Position numbers and translations under genes: made by a program. Below the pieces are notes generated by a model. It was not told the DNA's origin. It worked only from the letters and a program-made list of their open reading frames with translations, and did no database searches. From positions 1 through 20,633 of the forward strand of contig JBKPBQ010000438.1 of NCBI GenBank assembly GCA_046726955.1: 20,633 nt of DNA, written 5' to 3'. Each line of letters opens with the position of its first letter. The stretch's first letter is position 1. This document shows positions 14,320 through 20,633 of the stretch, piece by piece. Source of the DNA: CAVPGH01 sp046726955. Lineage in GTDB: Bacteria > Acidobacteriota > Vicinamibacteria > Fen-336.

Positions 14320-15495
14320 ATGGCGTTCGGCCGGTGGATGCTCGAGCAGTGGTCCCTCGACCCGGGGATCGTCTACCTCAACCACGGAACGGTGGGGGCG
14401 CCGCCGCGCAAGGTCCTCGCCGCCCAGCAGGCGATACGCGACGCGATCGAGCGGCAGCCGTCGCGCTTCCTCCTGCGCGAGCTGGTGACCCGGGTGGGCA
14501 CGCCCAAGCCGGAGAAGCTCAAGCTGCGCCGGGCCGCCGACGCGGTGGCCGCGTTCGTGGGGGCGCGCGGCGACGACCTCGTGTTCGTCGACAACGCGAC
14601 CACCGGCGTCAACGCCGTCATGCGCTCGCTGCCGCTGGCCGCCGGGGACGAGATCCTCATGACGGACCTCGCCTACGGGGGAGTCGCCCGCGCCGTGGAG
14701 TTCGCCGCCCGCGAGCGCGGCGCCACGGTACGCGTGCTGAAGGCGCCCTTTCCCGTGTTCGATGCCGCGGCGCTCCTCGACGCCCTCGCCGGCGCGCTCA
14801 CGGCCCGCACCCGTGTCGCCGTCTTCGACCACATCGCCTCCGAGACGGCGATCGTGATGCCGGTGGCGGAGCTGGCCGCGCGGTGCCGCGCGCGCGGCGT
14901 CGCCGTTCTCGTGGACGGCGCGCACGCTCCCGGTCAGATCCCCGTGGACATCCCGTCGCTCGGCGTCGACTGGTACTCCGCGAACCTCCACAAGTGGGCG
15001 CACGCCCCGCGGAGCTGCGGCATCCTCTGGACCGCCCCCGAGCGCCAGAAGGGCCTCCATCCGACCGTCGTCTCCTGGGGCCTCGACGAAGGCTACTGCG
15101 CCGAGTTCGACTGGGTGGGGACGCGCGATCCCTCGACCTGGCTCGCGGCCCCGGAGGGGATCTCCTTCTTGAAGGAGCTCGGCGAGGAGGCGGCCCGCGC
15201 CTACAACCACGGCCTGGCGATGGAGGCGGCGAGCATCCTGACCGATCGGTGGGGCACGAAGTTCGGCGTGCCCGAGGCCCACGTGGGCTCGATGGTGACG
15301 GTGCCGCTGCCGGAGAGCTTCGGCTCGACGCGCCCCGAGAGCTGGCGCCTCCGGGACGCGCTCCTCTACGAGGACGGCATCGAGGTCGGGGTGCACGCCT
15401 CGCACGGCCGCCTCTGGACGCGCGTCTCCGCGCAGGTCTACAACGACCGGGACGACGTCGAGCGGCTCGCTTCGGCGGTGGCCGCTCGGAGGTAG
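14320..15495 (+). CDS. PLP-dependent class V aminotransferase family protein (isopenicillin-N-epimerase-like)
   Basis: This 391-residue cytoplasmic protein is a fold-type I PLP enzyme of the class V family. It opens with IVYLNHGTVGAPPRKVL, typical of the isopenicillin N epimerase-like branch. The PLP-binding region includes DNATTGVNAVMRSL (about 91-104), Asp199 and His202 in VLVDGAHAPGQIP, and the Schiff-base Lys225 in SANLHKWAHAPRSCG. The C-terminal small domain follows, with GIEVGVHASHGRLWTRVSAQVYN. Length is normal for the family. The ATG at 14320 has a purine-rich GGGGAGGGGAGG site ending 4 bases upstream. The family includes epimerases, cysteine desulfurase-like lyases and aminotransferases, so the reaction cannot be fixed. 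It precedes the acyl-CoA ligase by 38 bases, though a palindrome lies between them. Confidence 0.88.
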   Translation: MAFGRWMLEQWSLDPGIVYLNHGTVGAPPRKVLAAQQAIRDAIERQPSRFLLRELVTRVGTPKPEKLKLRRAADAVAAFVGARGDDLVFVDNATTGVNAVMRSLPLAAGDEILMTDLAYGGVARAVEFAARERGATVRVLKAPFPVFDAAALLDALAGALTARTRVAVFDHIASETAIVMPVAELAARCRARGVAVLVDGAHAPGQIPVDIPSLGVDWYSANLHKWAHAPRSCGILWTAPERQKGLHPTVVSWGLDEGYCAEFDWVGTRDPSTWLAAPEGISFLKELGEEAARAYNHGLAMEAASILTDRWGTKFGVPEAHVGSMVTVPLPESFGSTRPESWRLRDALLYEDGIEVGVHASHGRLWTRVSAQVYNDRDDVERLASAVAARR

Positions 15496-15500
15496 CTCGG

Positions 15501-15514
15501 GGGGCGCGCGCCCC
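15501..15514 (+). terminator. GC palindrome between aminotransferase and acyl-CoA ligase genes
   Basis: GGGGCGC at 15501-15507 and GCGCCCC at 15508-15514 form a perfect 14-bp palindrome 5 bases after the aminotransferase stop. As RNA it may fold as CGGGG (15498-15502) pairing with CCCCG (15511-15515) around an 8-base loop. There is no U run. With the promoter-like TAGGAT just after it, it may mark a transcription-unit boundary. Confidence 0.35.
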
Positions 15515-15518
15515 GGTG

Positions 15519-15524
15519 TAGGAT
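15519..15524 (+). promoter_or_regulatory. Candidate -10 element just upstream of acyl-CoA ligase
   Basis: TAGGAT matches TATAAT at 4 of 6 positions and lies 9 bases before the ligase ATG. Transcription from it would start almost at the start codon, giving a leaderless or near-leaderless message. AGGA within it could instead act as a weakly placed ribosome binding site. No clear -35 is seen. Confidence 0.25.
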
Positions 15525-15533
15525 GCCTGCCTG

Positions 15534-17171
15534 ATGAACCCGTACGAGGTGGCGCTCGACAGGAACGCCGCCAACTACGCGCCGCTCACGCCGCTGACGT
15601 TCCTGGCCTGGGCCGCCTACACGTTCCCGAAGCGTCCTTCGATCGTCCACGGCCAGCGGCGCTTCACGTGGGCCGAGACGGAGAACCGCTGCCGGCGGCT
15701 CGCCTCCGCCCTCGCCGGCCTGGGAATCGCGAAGGGCGACACCGTGGCCGCGATGCTCGCGAACACGCCCGAGATGTACGAGGCGCACTTCGGCGTCCCC
15801 ATGACGGGGGCCGTCCTCAACACGCTCAACACGCGTCTCGACGCGGAGGCCATCGCCTTCATGCTCCAGCACGGCGAGGCCAAGGTCCTCCTCGCGGACC
15901 GCGAGTTCTCGGGCACGATCGAGCGAGCCCTCGCCCTCGTGGGTGAGCGCCGGCCCATCGTCGTGGACGTGGACGACTCCGAGTACACCGGACCGGGCCG
16001 GCGCCTCGCGGAGAAGGACTACGAGGCCCTCCTCGCCGCCGGCGATCCCGACTACGCCGTCCGGCCTCCCGACGACGAGTGGGACGCCATCTCGCTCAAC
16101 TACACCTCCGGGACGACCGGCAACCCGAAGGGCGTCGTCTACCACCACCGCGGCGCGTACCTGAACGCCATCAGCAACCTGATGGTGTGGGGAATGCCCC
16201 CGCACTCGGTCTACCTCTGGACCCTGCCGATGTTCCACTGCAACGGCTGGTGCTTCCCCTGGACGATGGCGGCCAACGTGGGCACGAGCATCTGCCTGCG
16301 CAAGGTGGACCCTTCCGTCGTCCTTCGCCTCATCCGCGAGCACCGGGTGACGCACTACTGCGGCGCTCCCATGGTGCACATGGGCCTCGTGAACGCGCCG
16401 GAGAGCGAGCGCGCAGGGATCACGCATCAGGTGCACGCGCTCGTCGCCGCCGCCTCTCCCCCGCAGGCCCTGATCGAGGGGATGGAGAGGATCGGCTTCG
16501 ACGTCACGCACGTGTACGGGCTCACCGAGACCTACGGCCCCGCGGCCGCGTGTGCCAAGCACCAGGAGTGGCGGGACCTAGATGCGAAAGGTCGCGCGGA
16601 GCGGAACGGCCGGCAGGGCGTGCGTTATCCTCTCGAGGAGGGGATGACGGTCCTGGATCCCGAGACGATGAAGCCCGTGCCCTGGGACGGCAAGACGATC
16701 GGCGAAGTCATGTTCCGCGGCAACATCACCATGCGCGGCTACCTGAAGAACCCGAACGCGACCGAGGCGGCCTTCGCCGGCGGGTGGTTCCACAGCGGCG
16801 ACCTCGCGGTCATGCAGCCCGACGGCTACGTCAAGATCAAGGACCGCTCGAAGGACGTCATCATCTCCGGCGGCGAGAACGTCTCGTCGCTCGAGGTCGA
16901 GGACGTGCTCTACCGGCACCCCTCGGTCCTGGCCTGCGCGGTGGTGGCGAAGCCCGACGCCAAGTGGGGAGAGACGCCGTGCGCGTTCGTCGAGCTCAAG
17001 CCCGAGGCCGCGGCCACCGAGAGCGAGCTCATCGAGCACTGCCGGTCCGGCCTGGCCCACTTCAAGGCCCCGCGCTCCGTGGTGTTCGGCCCCCTGCCCC
17101 GCACCTCGACGGGCAAGATCCAGAAGTACCTGCTGCGCGAGCGCGTGCGCTCCGCCTCGGCGATCGAGTAG
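15534..17171 (+). CDS. AMP-forming acyl-CoA synthetase (AlkK/DmdB-like)
   Basis: This 545-residue protein belongs to the ANL adenylate-forming superfamily and should activate a carboxylic acid to its CoA thioester through an acyl-AMP. The P-loop YTSGTTGNPKGV is at residues 190-201. The segment PMFHCNGWCFPW is characteristic of the medium-chain acyl-CoA synthetase/AlkK and methylmercaptopropionyl-CoA ligase (DmdB) branch. VYGLTETYG is the A5 motif, and WFHSGDLAVMQPDGYVKIKD holds the ribose-binding Asp and the hinge region. The catalytic Lys528 lies in TSTGKIQKYLLRERV. It is full length for the branch. The substrate is not defined: medium-chain, branched-chain and methylthio acids are all used by relatives. 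It lies 3 bases upstream of the crotonase-family gene, consistent with cotranscription and a shared acyl-CoA pathway. No acyl-CoA dehydrogenase is adjacent. Confidence 0.93.
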   Translation: MNPYEVALDRNAANYAPLTPLTFLAWAAYTFPKRPSIVHGQRRFTWAETENRCRRLASALAGLGIAKGDTVAAMLANTPEMYEAHFGVPMTGAVLNTLNTRLDAEAIAFMLQHGEAKVLLADREFSGTIERALALVGERRPIVVDVDDSEYTGPGRRLAEKDYEALLAAGDPDYAVRPPDDEWDAISLNYTSGTTGNPKGVVYHHRGAYLNAISNLMVWGMPPHSVYLWTLPMFHCNGWCFPWTMAANVGTSICLRKVDPSVVLRLIREHRVTHYCGAPMVHMGLVNAPESERAGITHQVHALVAAASPPQALIEGMERIGFDVTHVYGLTETYGPAAACAKHQEWRDLDAKGRAERNGRQGVRYPLEEGMTVLDPETMKPVPWDGKTIGEVMFRGNITMRGYLKNPNATEAAFAGGWFHSGDLAVMQPDGYVKIKDRSKDVIISGGENVSSLEVEDVLYRHPSVLACAVVAKPDAKWGETPCAFVELKPEAAATESELIEHCRSGLAHFKAPRSVVFGPLPRTSTGKIQKYLLRERVRSASAIE

Positions 17172-17174
17172 CGC

Positions 17175-17978
17175 GTGGTCTCCGCCGCTCCCGATCGCGT
17201 CCCCGATGCCGTCGTCCGGCGTGAGGATCGCGGCCCTGCAGCCTGTCTCGTCCTGAACCGGCCTCGCCAGCTCAACTCGCTGTCGCGGGCAGTCATCGAG
17301 TCGCTGCAGGAGCACCTCGACGCGATCGGGAAGGACTCCGCGGTGCGGTTGGTCGTGCTCGCCGGCGAGGGAAGCGCCTTCTGCGCCGGTCACGACCTGA
17401 AGGAGATGCGGGCCATCGGCGACCAGACCGCCCTCAAGGCGCTCTTCCGGCAGTGCAGCCGGATGATGCTGACATTGCGGCGCCTGCCCCAGCCCGTGAT
17501 CGCGCGCGTGCACGGGCTCGCCACCGCCGCCGGCTGCCAGCTCGTGGCCATGTGCGACCTCGTCGTGGCCTCGGAGAACGCGAGCTTCGCCGTCTCCGGC
17601 ATCAACGTCGGCCTCTTCTGCTCGACGCCGGGGGTCGCCTTGTCGCGCCAGATCGCCCGGAAGCACGCGCTCGAGATGCTCTTCACCGGGGACTTCGTGG
17701 ACGCGCGGGCGGCCGAGCGTCGCGGCCTCGTCAATCACGTCGTGCCCGCGGACCGCCTCGACGCGGAGGTGGAGCGGCTCGTGGCCTCGATCGCGTCGAA
17801 GAGCCCGGCCGCGGTGGCGAGCGGCAAGCGCCTCTTCTACGAGCAGGCGGAGATGGACATCGAGGCGGCCTACGAGCACGCGGCGGACGTGATGGCCCGC
17901 GACATGATGTCGGCGGACGCGGGGGAGGGGATCGACGCCTTCCTCGAGAAGCGGCCCCCGCGCTGGACCGGCCGATAG
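17175..17978 (+). CDS. Enoyl-CoA hydratase/isomerase family protein, ECHDC3-like
   Basis: This 267-residue crotonase-fold protein starts at GTG 3 bases after the ligase stop, with no strong ribosome binding site, so coupling to the upstream gene is likely. The CoA-binding and oxyanion-hole segments are intact: GSAFCAGHDLKEM (about 66-78) and HGLATAAGCQLVAMCDL (about 113-129). However, the two glutamates that catalyse hydration in mitochondrial crotonase (Glu144 and Glu164) are replaced, by Gln122 in GCQLVAMCD and Gly142 in FAVSGINVG. The phrase VGLFCSTPGVALSR is typical of the ECHDC3 subgroup. The protein therefore probably binds acyl-CoA, but classical hydratase activity is doubtful; isomerase, thioesterase or lyase chemistry are alternatives. 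Its partnership with the acyl-CoA ligase supports an acyl-CoA substrate. It ends 13 bases before a large structured inverted-repeat element. Confidence 0.9.
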   Translation: MVSAAPDRVPDAVVRREDRGPAACLVLNRPRQLNSLSRAVIESLQEHLDAIGKDSAVRLVVLAGEGSAFCAGHDLKEMRAIGDQTALKALFRQCSRMMLTLRRLPQPVIARVHGLATAAGCQLVAMCDLVVASENASFAVSGINVGLFCSTPGVALSRQIARKHALEMLFTGDFVDARAAERRGLVNHVVPADRLDAEVERLVASIASKSPAAVASGKRLFYEQAEMDIEAAYEHAADVMARDMMSADAGEGIDAFLEKRPPRWTGR

Positions 17979-17991
17979 CGTCTTCGCTGTT

Positions 17992-18140
17992 GAAGTCGTG
18001 TGCCGGTTGGGCGCGCGGCACTCGCTTCGCGCGCTCCGGCCTGGGCGAGCCCGGCGCAAGAAGCGCCGCGCTCGCCATCGGCATTCACCCTACAGTCGCG
18101 CGCTACCGCGAGGCGCGCGCGCCTTGAACCACACGACTTC
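17992..18140. repeat. Multi-hairpin element closed by an 11-bp perfect inverted repeat
   Basis: GAAGTCGTGTG (17992-18002) and its exact complement CACACGACTTC (18130-18140) enclose 127 bp. Inside, hairpin 1 pairs GCCGG (18002-18006) with CCGGC (18036-18040) and GCGCGCG (18011-18017) with CGCGCGC (18028-18034). Hairpin 2 pairs GGCGAGC (18044-18050) with GCTCGCC (18070-18076) and GGCGC (18053-18057) with GCGCC (18063-18067) around AAGAA. A CG-rich third hairpin is possible at about 18097-18121. The whole could fold as a multi-branched structure. It may be a repeated palindromic element, a structured RNA or a terminator; none is proven. No gene is seen in this 216-bp intergenic region. Confidence 0.6.
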
Positions 18141-18180
18141 CGGTCCGTAACACAGGCCTTCGGTCTCGTCGCGGCGCGCG

Positions 18181-18186
18181 TACAAT
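18181..18186 (+). promoter_or_regulatory. Candidate -10 element giving a leaderless propeller-protein mRNA
   Basis: TACAAT matches the -10 consensus at 5 of 6 positions and ends 8 bases before the ATG at 18195. The expected start (near 18193) leaves about 2 untranslated bases. This agrees with the lack of any Shine-Dalgarno sequence before this gene. No clear -35 is present. Confidence 0.4.
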
Positions 18187-18194
18187 CGACGGTC

Positions 18195-19631
18195 ATGAGA
18201 CTCCCCGGCCTCGTACTTTCGATGCTGCTCGTGGTCGCTCCCGTCGTCCGTGCCGCGGATTGGGCGCGCTTCCGCGGACCGAACGGCTCCGGGGTCGCGG
18301 AGAGCTCAGGGCTGCCGAGCGAGATCGGACCCGGGAAGAACGTGGTCTGGAAGACCGCGCTGCCCGCCGGCCACTCGTCGCCAATCCTCTACGGCGACCG
18401 GATCTTCCTGACCGCGACCGAAGGCGACAAGGTGCTGACCCTGTGCCTCCGCCGCGCGGACGGCAAGGAGCTCTGGCGGCACGAGGCCCCGCGGCCCCGC
18501 AAGGAACAGCTCGACCCCCGGAACGGCCCCGCCTCCGCGAGTCCCGCCGCGGACGCGAAGCAGGTCGTCGTCTTCTTCGGCGACTACGGGCTCGTGGCCT
18601 ACGACCACGACGGGAAGGAGCGCTGGCGGAAGCCGCTCGGTCCGTTCGACAACGTCTACGGCATGGGCGGATCGCCGATCCTCGTGGACGACCTCGTCGT
18701 GCTGGTGTGCGACCAGTCGCACGGCTCGTTCGCGGCTGCCTTCGACGCGCAGACCGGCAAGGAGCGCTGGCGCGCGGCGCGCCCCGACGCCTTGTCGGGC
18801 CACTCCACGCCGATCGTCCACGTGGAGGGCACGACGACCGAGATCCTCGCCCCGGGATCCCTCCGCATGGACGTCTACGACGCCCGTACCGGCGCGGTCC
18901 GCTGGTTCGCGACCGGGCTTCCCTCGGAGATGAAATCGGGAGCGGTCCTGAGCGCCGACACCGTCTTCGTGGTGGGCTACAGCAGCTCCCTGAACGAGCC
19001 GGGCCGGCATCCCGACCTCCCGCCCTACGCGGACTGGGTCGCCTCTCGCGACGCGGACAAGGACGGCAAGGTCACGAAGGCGGAAGCCGACAAGGTCACG
19101 CAGGACTTCTGGGACTTCATCGACCTCGACAAGGACGGCGTCGTCTCCGAGACGGAATGGAAGTCGAATCAGACGATGATGGCCGCGGAGAACGGGCTGC
19201 TCGCGTTCCGTCTGGGGGGCAAGGGCGACGTGGGCCGGAGCGGCCTCGTCTGGAAGTACCAGCGCGCGGTGCCGCAGCTCCCGACGCCGGTCCTCTACCG
19301 CGACGTCCTCTACATGATCAACGACGGCGGGATCCTCACGACGCTCGATCCCGCCACGGGCAAGGTCTTGAAGCAGGGGCGGCTCCGCGACGCCGTCGAC
19401 CAGTACTACGCCTCGCCCGTGGCCGGGGACGGCAAGGTCTACTTCCTGAGCCGGACCGGCATCGTCTCCGTGCTGCGGTCCGGACCCGAGCAGGAGGCGC
19501 TCTCGTCCGGCGACTTCGACGAGGAGGTCACGGCCACACCCGCGCTCGCGGACGGCCGGATCTACGTCCGGACTCGGAGCGCGCTCTACTGCTTCGGAGC
19601 CCCCGCGCCCGCCGCTGCGTCCGCGCCCTGA
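18195..19631 (+). CDS. Secreted PQQ-binding-like beta-propeller protein with paired EF-hand loops
   Basis: This 478-residue protein has a Sec signal peptide (residues 1-20, ending VVRA before Ala-Asp-Trp) and a PQQ-like/WD-type propeller. The propeller begins with the typical DWARFRGPNGSG phrase and contains repeated blades such as LRRADGKELWRHEAP, AFDAQTGKERWRAA, VYDARTGAVRWFA and TLDPATGKVLKQGRL. Two EF-hand calcium loops are inserted between blades: DADKDGKVTKAE (286-297) and DLDKDGVVSETE (310-321). Both have acidic residues at positions 1, 3, 5 and 12. No quinoprotein dehydrogenase catalytic residues or haem motif were recognised, so it is likely a structural, binding or scaffold protein of the periplasm or outer surface rather than a proven dehydrogenase. 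The ATG at 18195 was chosen from the signal peptide and the TACAAT box. The MFS gene follows 3 bases after its stop. Confidence 0.88.
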   Translation: MRLPGLVLSMLLVVAPVVRAADWARFRGPNGSGVAESSGLPSEIGPGKNVVWKTALPAGHSSPILYGDRIFLTATEGDKVLTLCLRRADGKELWRHEAPRPRKEQLDPRNGPASASPAADAKQVVVFFGDYGLVAYDHDGKERWRKPLGPFDNVYGMGGSPILVDDLVVLVCDQSHGSFAAAFDAQTGKERWRAARPDALSGHSTPIVHVEGTTTEILAPGSLRMDVYDARTGAVRWFATGLPSEMKSGAVLSADTVFVVGYSSSLNEPGRHPDLPPYADWVASRDADKDGKVTKAEADKVTQDFWDFIDLDKDGVVSETEWKSNQTMMAAENGLLAFRLGGKGDVGRSGLVWKYQRAVPQLPTPVLYRDVLYMINDGGILTTLDPATGKVLKQGRLRDAVDQYYASPVAGDGKVYFLSRTGIVSVLRSGPEQEALSSGDFDEEVTATPALADGRIYVRTRSALYCFGAPAPAAASAP

Positions 19632-19634
19632 CGC

Positions 19635-20633
19635 GTGGACCTCCGGCCGCTCCGCCACCGCGACTACCGGTTCCTCTACGCCGCCCAGTTCGTCTCGTTC
19701 CTGGGCAGCATGATCACGTACGTCGCCCTGCCCTGGCAGACCTATCGCCTCACGCACTCGAGCCTCGCGGTCGGTCTCCTGGGCCTCGCGGAGCTCCTGC
19801 CGCTGCTGGTGACGGCCTTCGTGGGCGGGGCCCTCGCCGACTCGGTGGATCGGCGGCGGATGGTCATCGGCACGGAGATCGGCCTGCTCAGCGGCTGCAC
19901 CGTGCTCATGGCGAACGCCGCCGTCGGGAGGCCTTCGGTGGCCGCGCTCTACGTCGCCGCCGCCCTCATGTCGGGACTGAACGGCCTGCAGCGCCCGTCG
20001 CTCGATGCGCTCACCCCCCGCCTCGTCGCCGCCGACGAGATTCCGGCCGCGGCCGCGCTGAACTCCTTCCGCGGCAGCGTGGGGATGATCGTCGGTCCCG
20101 CGATCGGCGGCGTCATCCTCGGAAGCTTCGGCGCCGTCGCCGCCTTCGCCACGAACTTCCTCACGTACCTCGTGTCGCTCCTGTGCTTCGTGTGCGTGCG
20201 GACGGTGCCGCCGCCGGAAGGAGCGGAGGCGCCGAGCCTGCGAGCGATCGCGGACGGGTTCCGCTACGCCCGCAGCCGGCAGGAGCTGATCGGGACCTAC
20301 GTCGTGGACTTCGTGGCCATGATCTTCGGCATGCCGCTCGCCCTCTTCCCGGCGCTGTCGGAGACGCTCGGCGGCCCTTCCGTGCTGGGCGCGCTCTACG
20401 CGGCGCCGGCGGCGGGAGCGCTCGTGGCCAGCCTCACCTCGCGCTGGACGCCGCGCGTCCACCGCCATGGCCTCGCTGTCATGCTCGCGGCGACGGTGTG
20501 GGGGCTGGCGATCGTAGCCTTCGGGTTCTGCTCGAGCCTGCGGCCGTCGCTCCTCTTTCTCGCCCTCGCCGGCGGGGCCGACGCCGTGAGCGGCATATTC
20601 CGCCAGACGATGTGGAACCAGACGATCCCGGAC
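19635..20633 (+). CDS. MFS transporter, EntS-like (3' end beyond window)
   Basis: The gene runs off the right edge; 333 codons are visible, starting at GTG 3 bases after the propeller gene's stop. The protein is an inner-membrane major facilitator. It opens with DLRPLRHRDYRFLYAAQFVS and then a run of transmembrane helices; eight to ten lie in the visible part. The MFS motif A region reads GGALADSVDRRRM (about 64-76), between helices 2 and 3. RGSVGMIVGPAIGGVIL (about 145-161) is the helix-5 motif C-like region, often linked to exporters. The start and overall pattern resemble the enterobactin exporter EntS/MFS_3 group, but the substrate is unknown. There is no good Shine-Dalgarno, so translation is probably coupled to the upstream gene. 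Confidence 0.87.
   Translation, partial: MDLRPLRHRDYRFLYAAQFVSFLGSMITYVALPWQTYRLTHSSLAVGLLGLAELLPLLVTAFVGGALADSVDRRRMVIGTEIGLLSGCTVLMANAAVGRPSVAALYVAAALMSGLNGLQRPSLDALTPRLVAADEIPAAAALNSFRGSVGMIVGPAIGGVILGSFGAVAAFATNFLTYLVSLLCFVCVRTVPPPEGAEAPSLRAIADGFRYARSRQELIGTYVVDFVAMIFGMPLALFPALSETLGGPSVLGALYAAPAAGALVASLTSRWTPRVHRHGLAVMLAATVWGLAIVAFGFCSSLRPSLLFLALAGGADAVSGIFRQTMWNQTIPD

Noticed and set aside
17985..18145. Integron attC site (size and outer inverted repeat are suggestive)
   Set aside because: The RYYYAAC and GTTRRRY core sites are not present in the right orientation, and no integrase or cassette array is nearby.
18195..19631. PQQ-dependent alcohol or glucose dehydrogenase
   Set aside because: It is shorter than those enzymes and shows no catalytic Asp/Cys-Cys ring, haem motif or calcium-PQQ ligand set that I can recognise; only the propeller repeats match.
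1..20633. CRISPR arrays, tRNA/rRNA genes, insertion sequences or phage genes
   Set aside because: No regularly spaced repeats, no recognisable RNA genes, and no transposase, integrase or phage motifs were seen on either strand.

Overview
This is a high-GC (roughly two-thirds G+C), gene-dense window from a Gram-negative bacterium. The mix of families resembles Acidobacteriota (Thermoanaerobaculia or Vicinamibacteria type) genomes: TPR-fused sulfatase-superfamily proteins, a TonB-dependent receptor with a carboxypeptidase-regulatory domain, a CBM9/DUF5916 outer-membrane protein, an MASE1 histidine kinase and a PQQ-like propeller protein. That placement is an inference from gene content; no rRNA, tRNA, mobile element or CRISPR array is visible.

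Layout. (1) 1-3436, minus strand: a partial lipoprotein lies downstream of a large MASE1-GAF-PAS histidine kinase, with no response regulator in view. (2) 3540-8887, plus strand: a compact four-gene operon holds a small VOC-fold protein with a very basic tail, an unrecognised 156-residue protein, and two tandem sulfatase-superfamily/TPR proteins, one with a membrane anchor and one a lipoprotein. A 13-bp-stem hairpin at 8891-8920 separates it from the convergent gene. (3) 8942-14263: a TonB-dependent receptor (minus) and a CBM9/DUF5916 barrel protein (plus) diverge from a 264-bp promoter region with a candidate promoter and a palindrome. (4) 14320-17978, plus strand: a class V aminotransferase, an AMP-forming acyl-CoA ligase and an ECHDC3-like crotonase form a loose metabolic cluster. 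(5) 17979-18194: an intergenic region almost filled by a multi-hairpin element closed by an 11-bp perfect inverted repeat. (6) 18195-20633, plus strand: a secreted PQQ-like propeller carrying two EF-hand loops, then an MFS exporter cut by the window edge.

The observation most worth following is that both 'sulfatases' lack the Cys/Ser formylglycine motif. They carry instead a Thr-x-Pro-x-His ... Asp-Asn signature like that of nucleotide pyrophosphatases/phosphodiesterases, so they are more likely phospho-ester enzymes coupled to TPR scaffolds. The structured element at 17992-18140 and the crotonase lacking both catalytic glutamates come next. Nothing here can be shown to be a new system from sequence alone. 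The VOC/unknown/tandem Thr-type-TPR operon is the best candidate for one.
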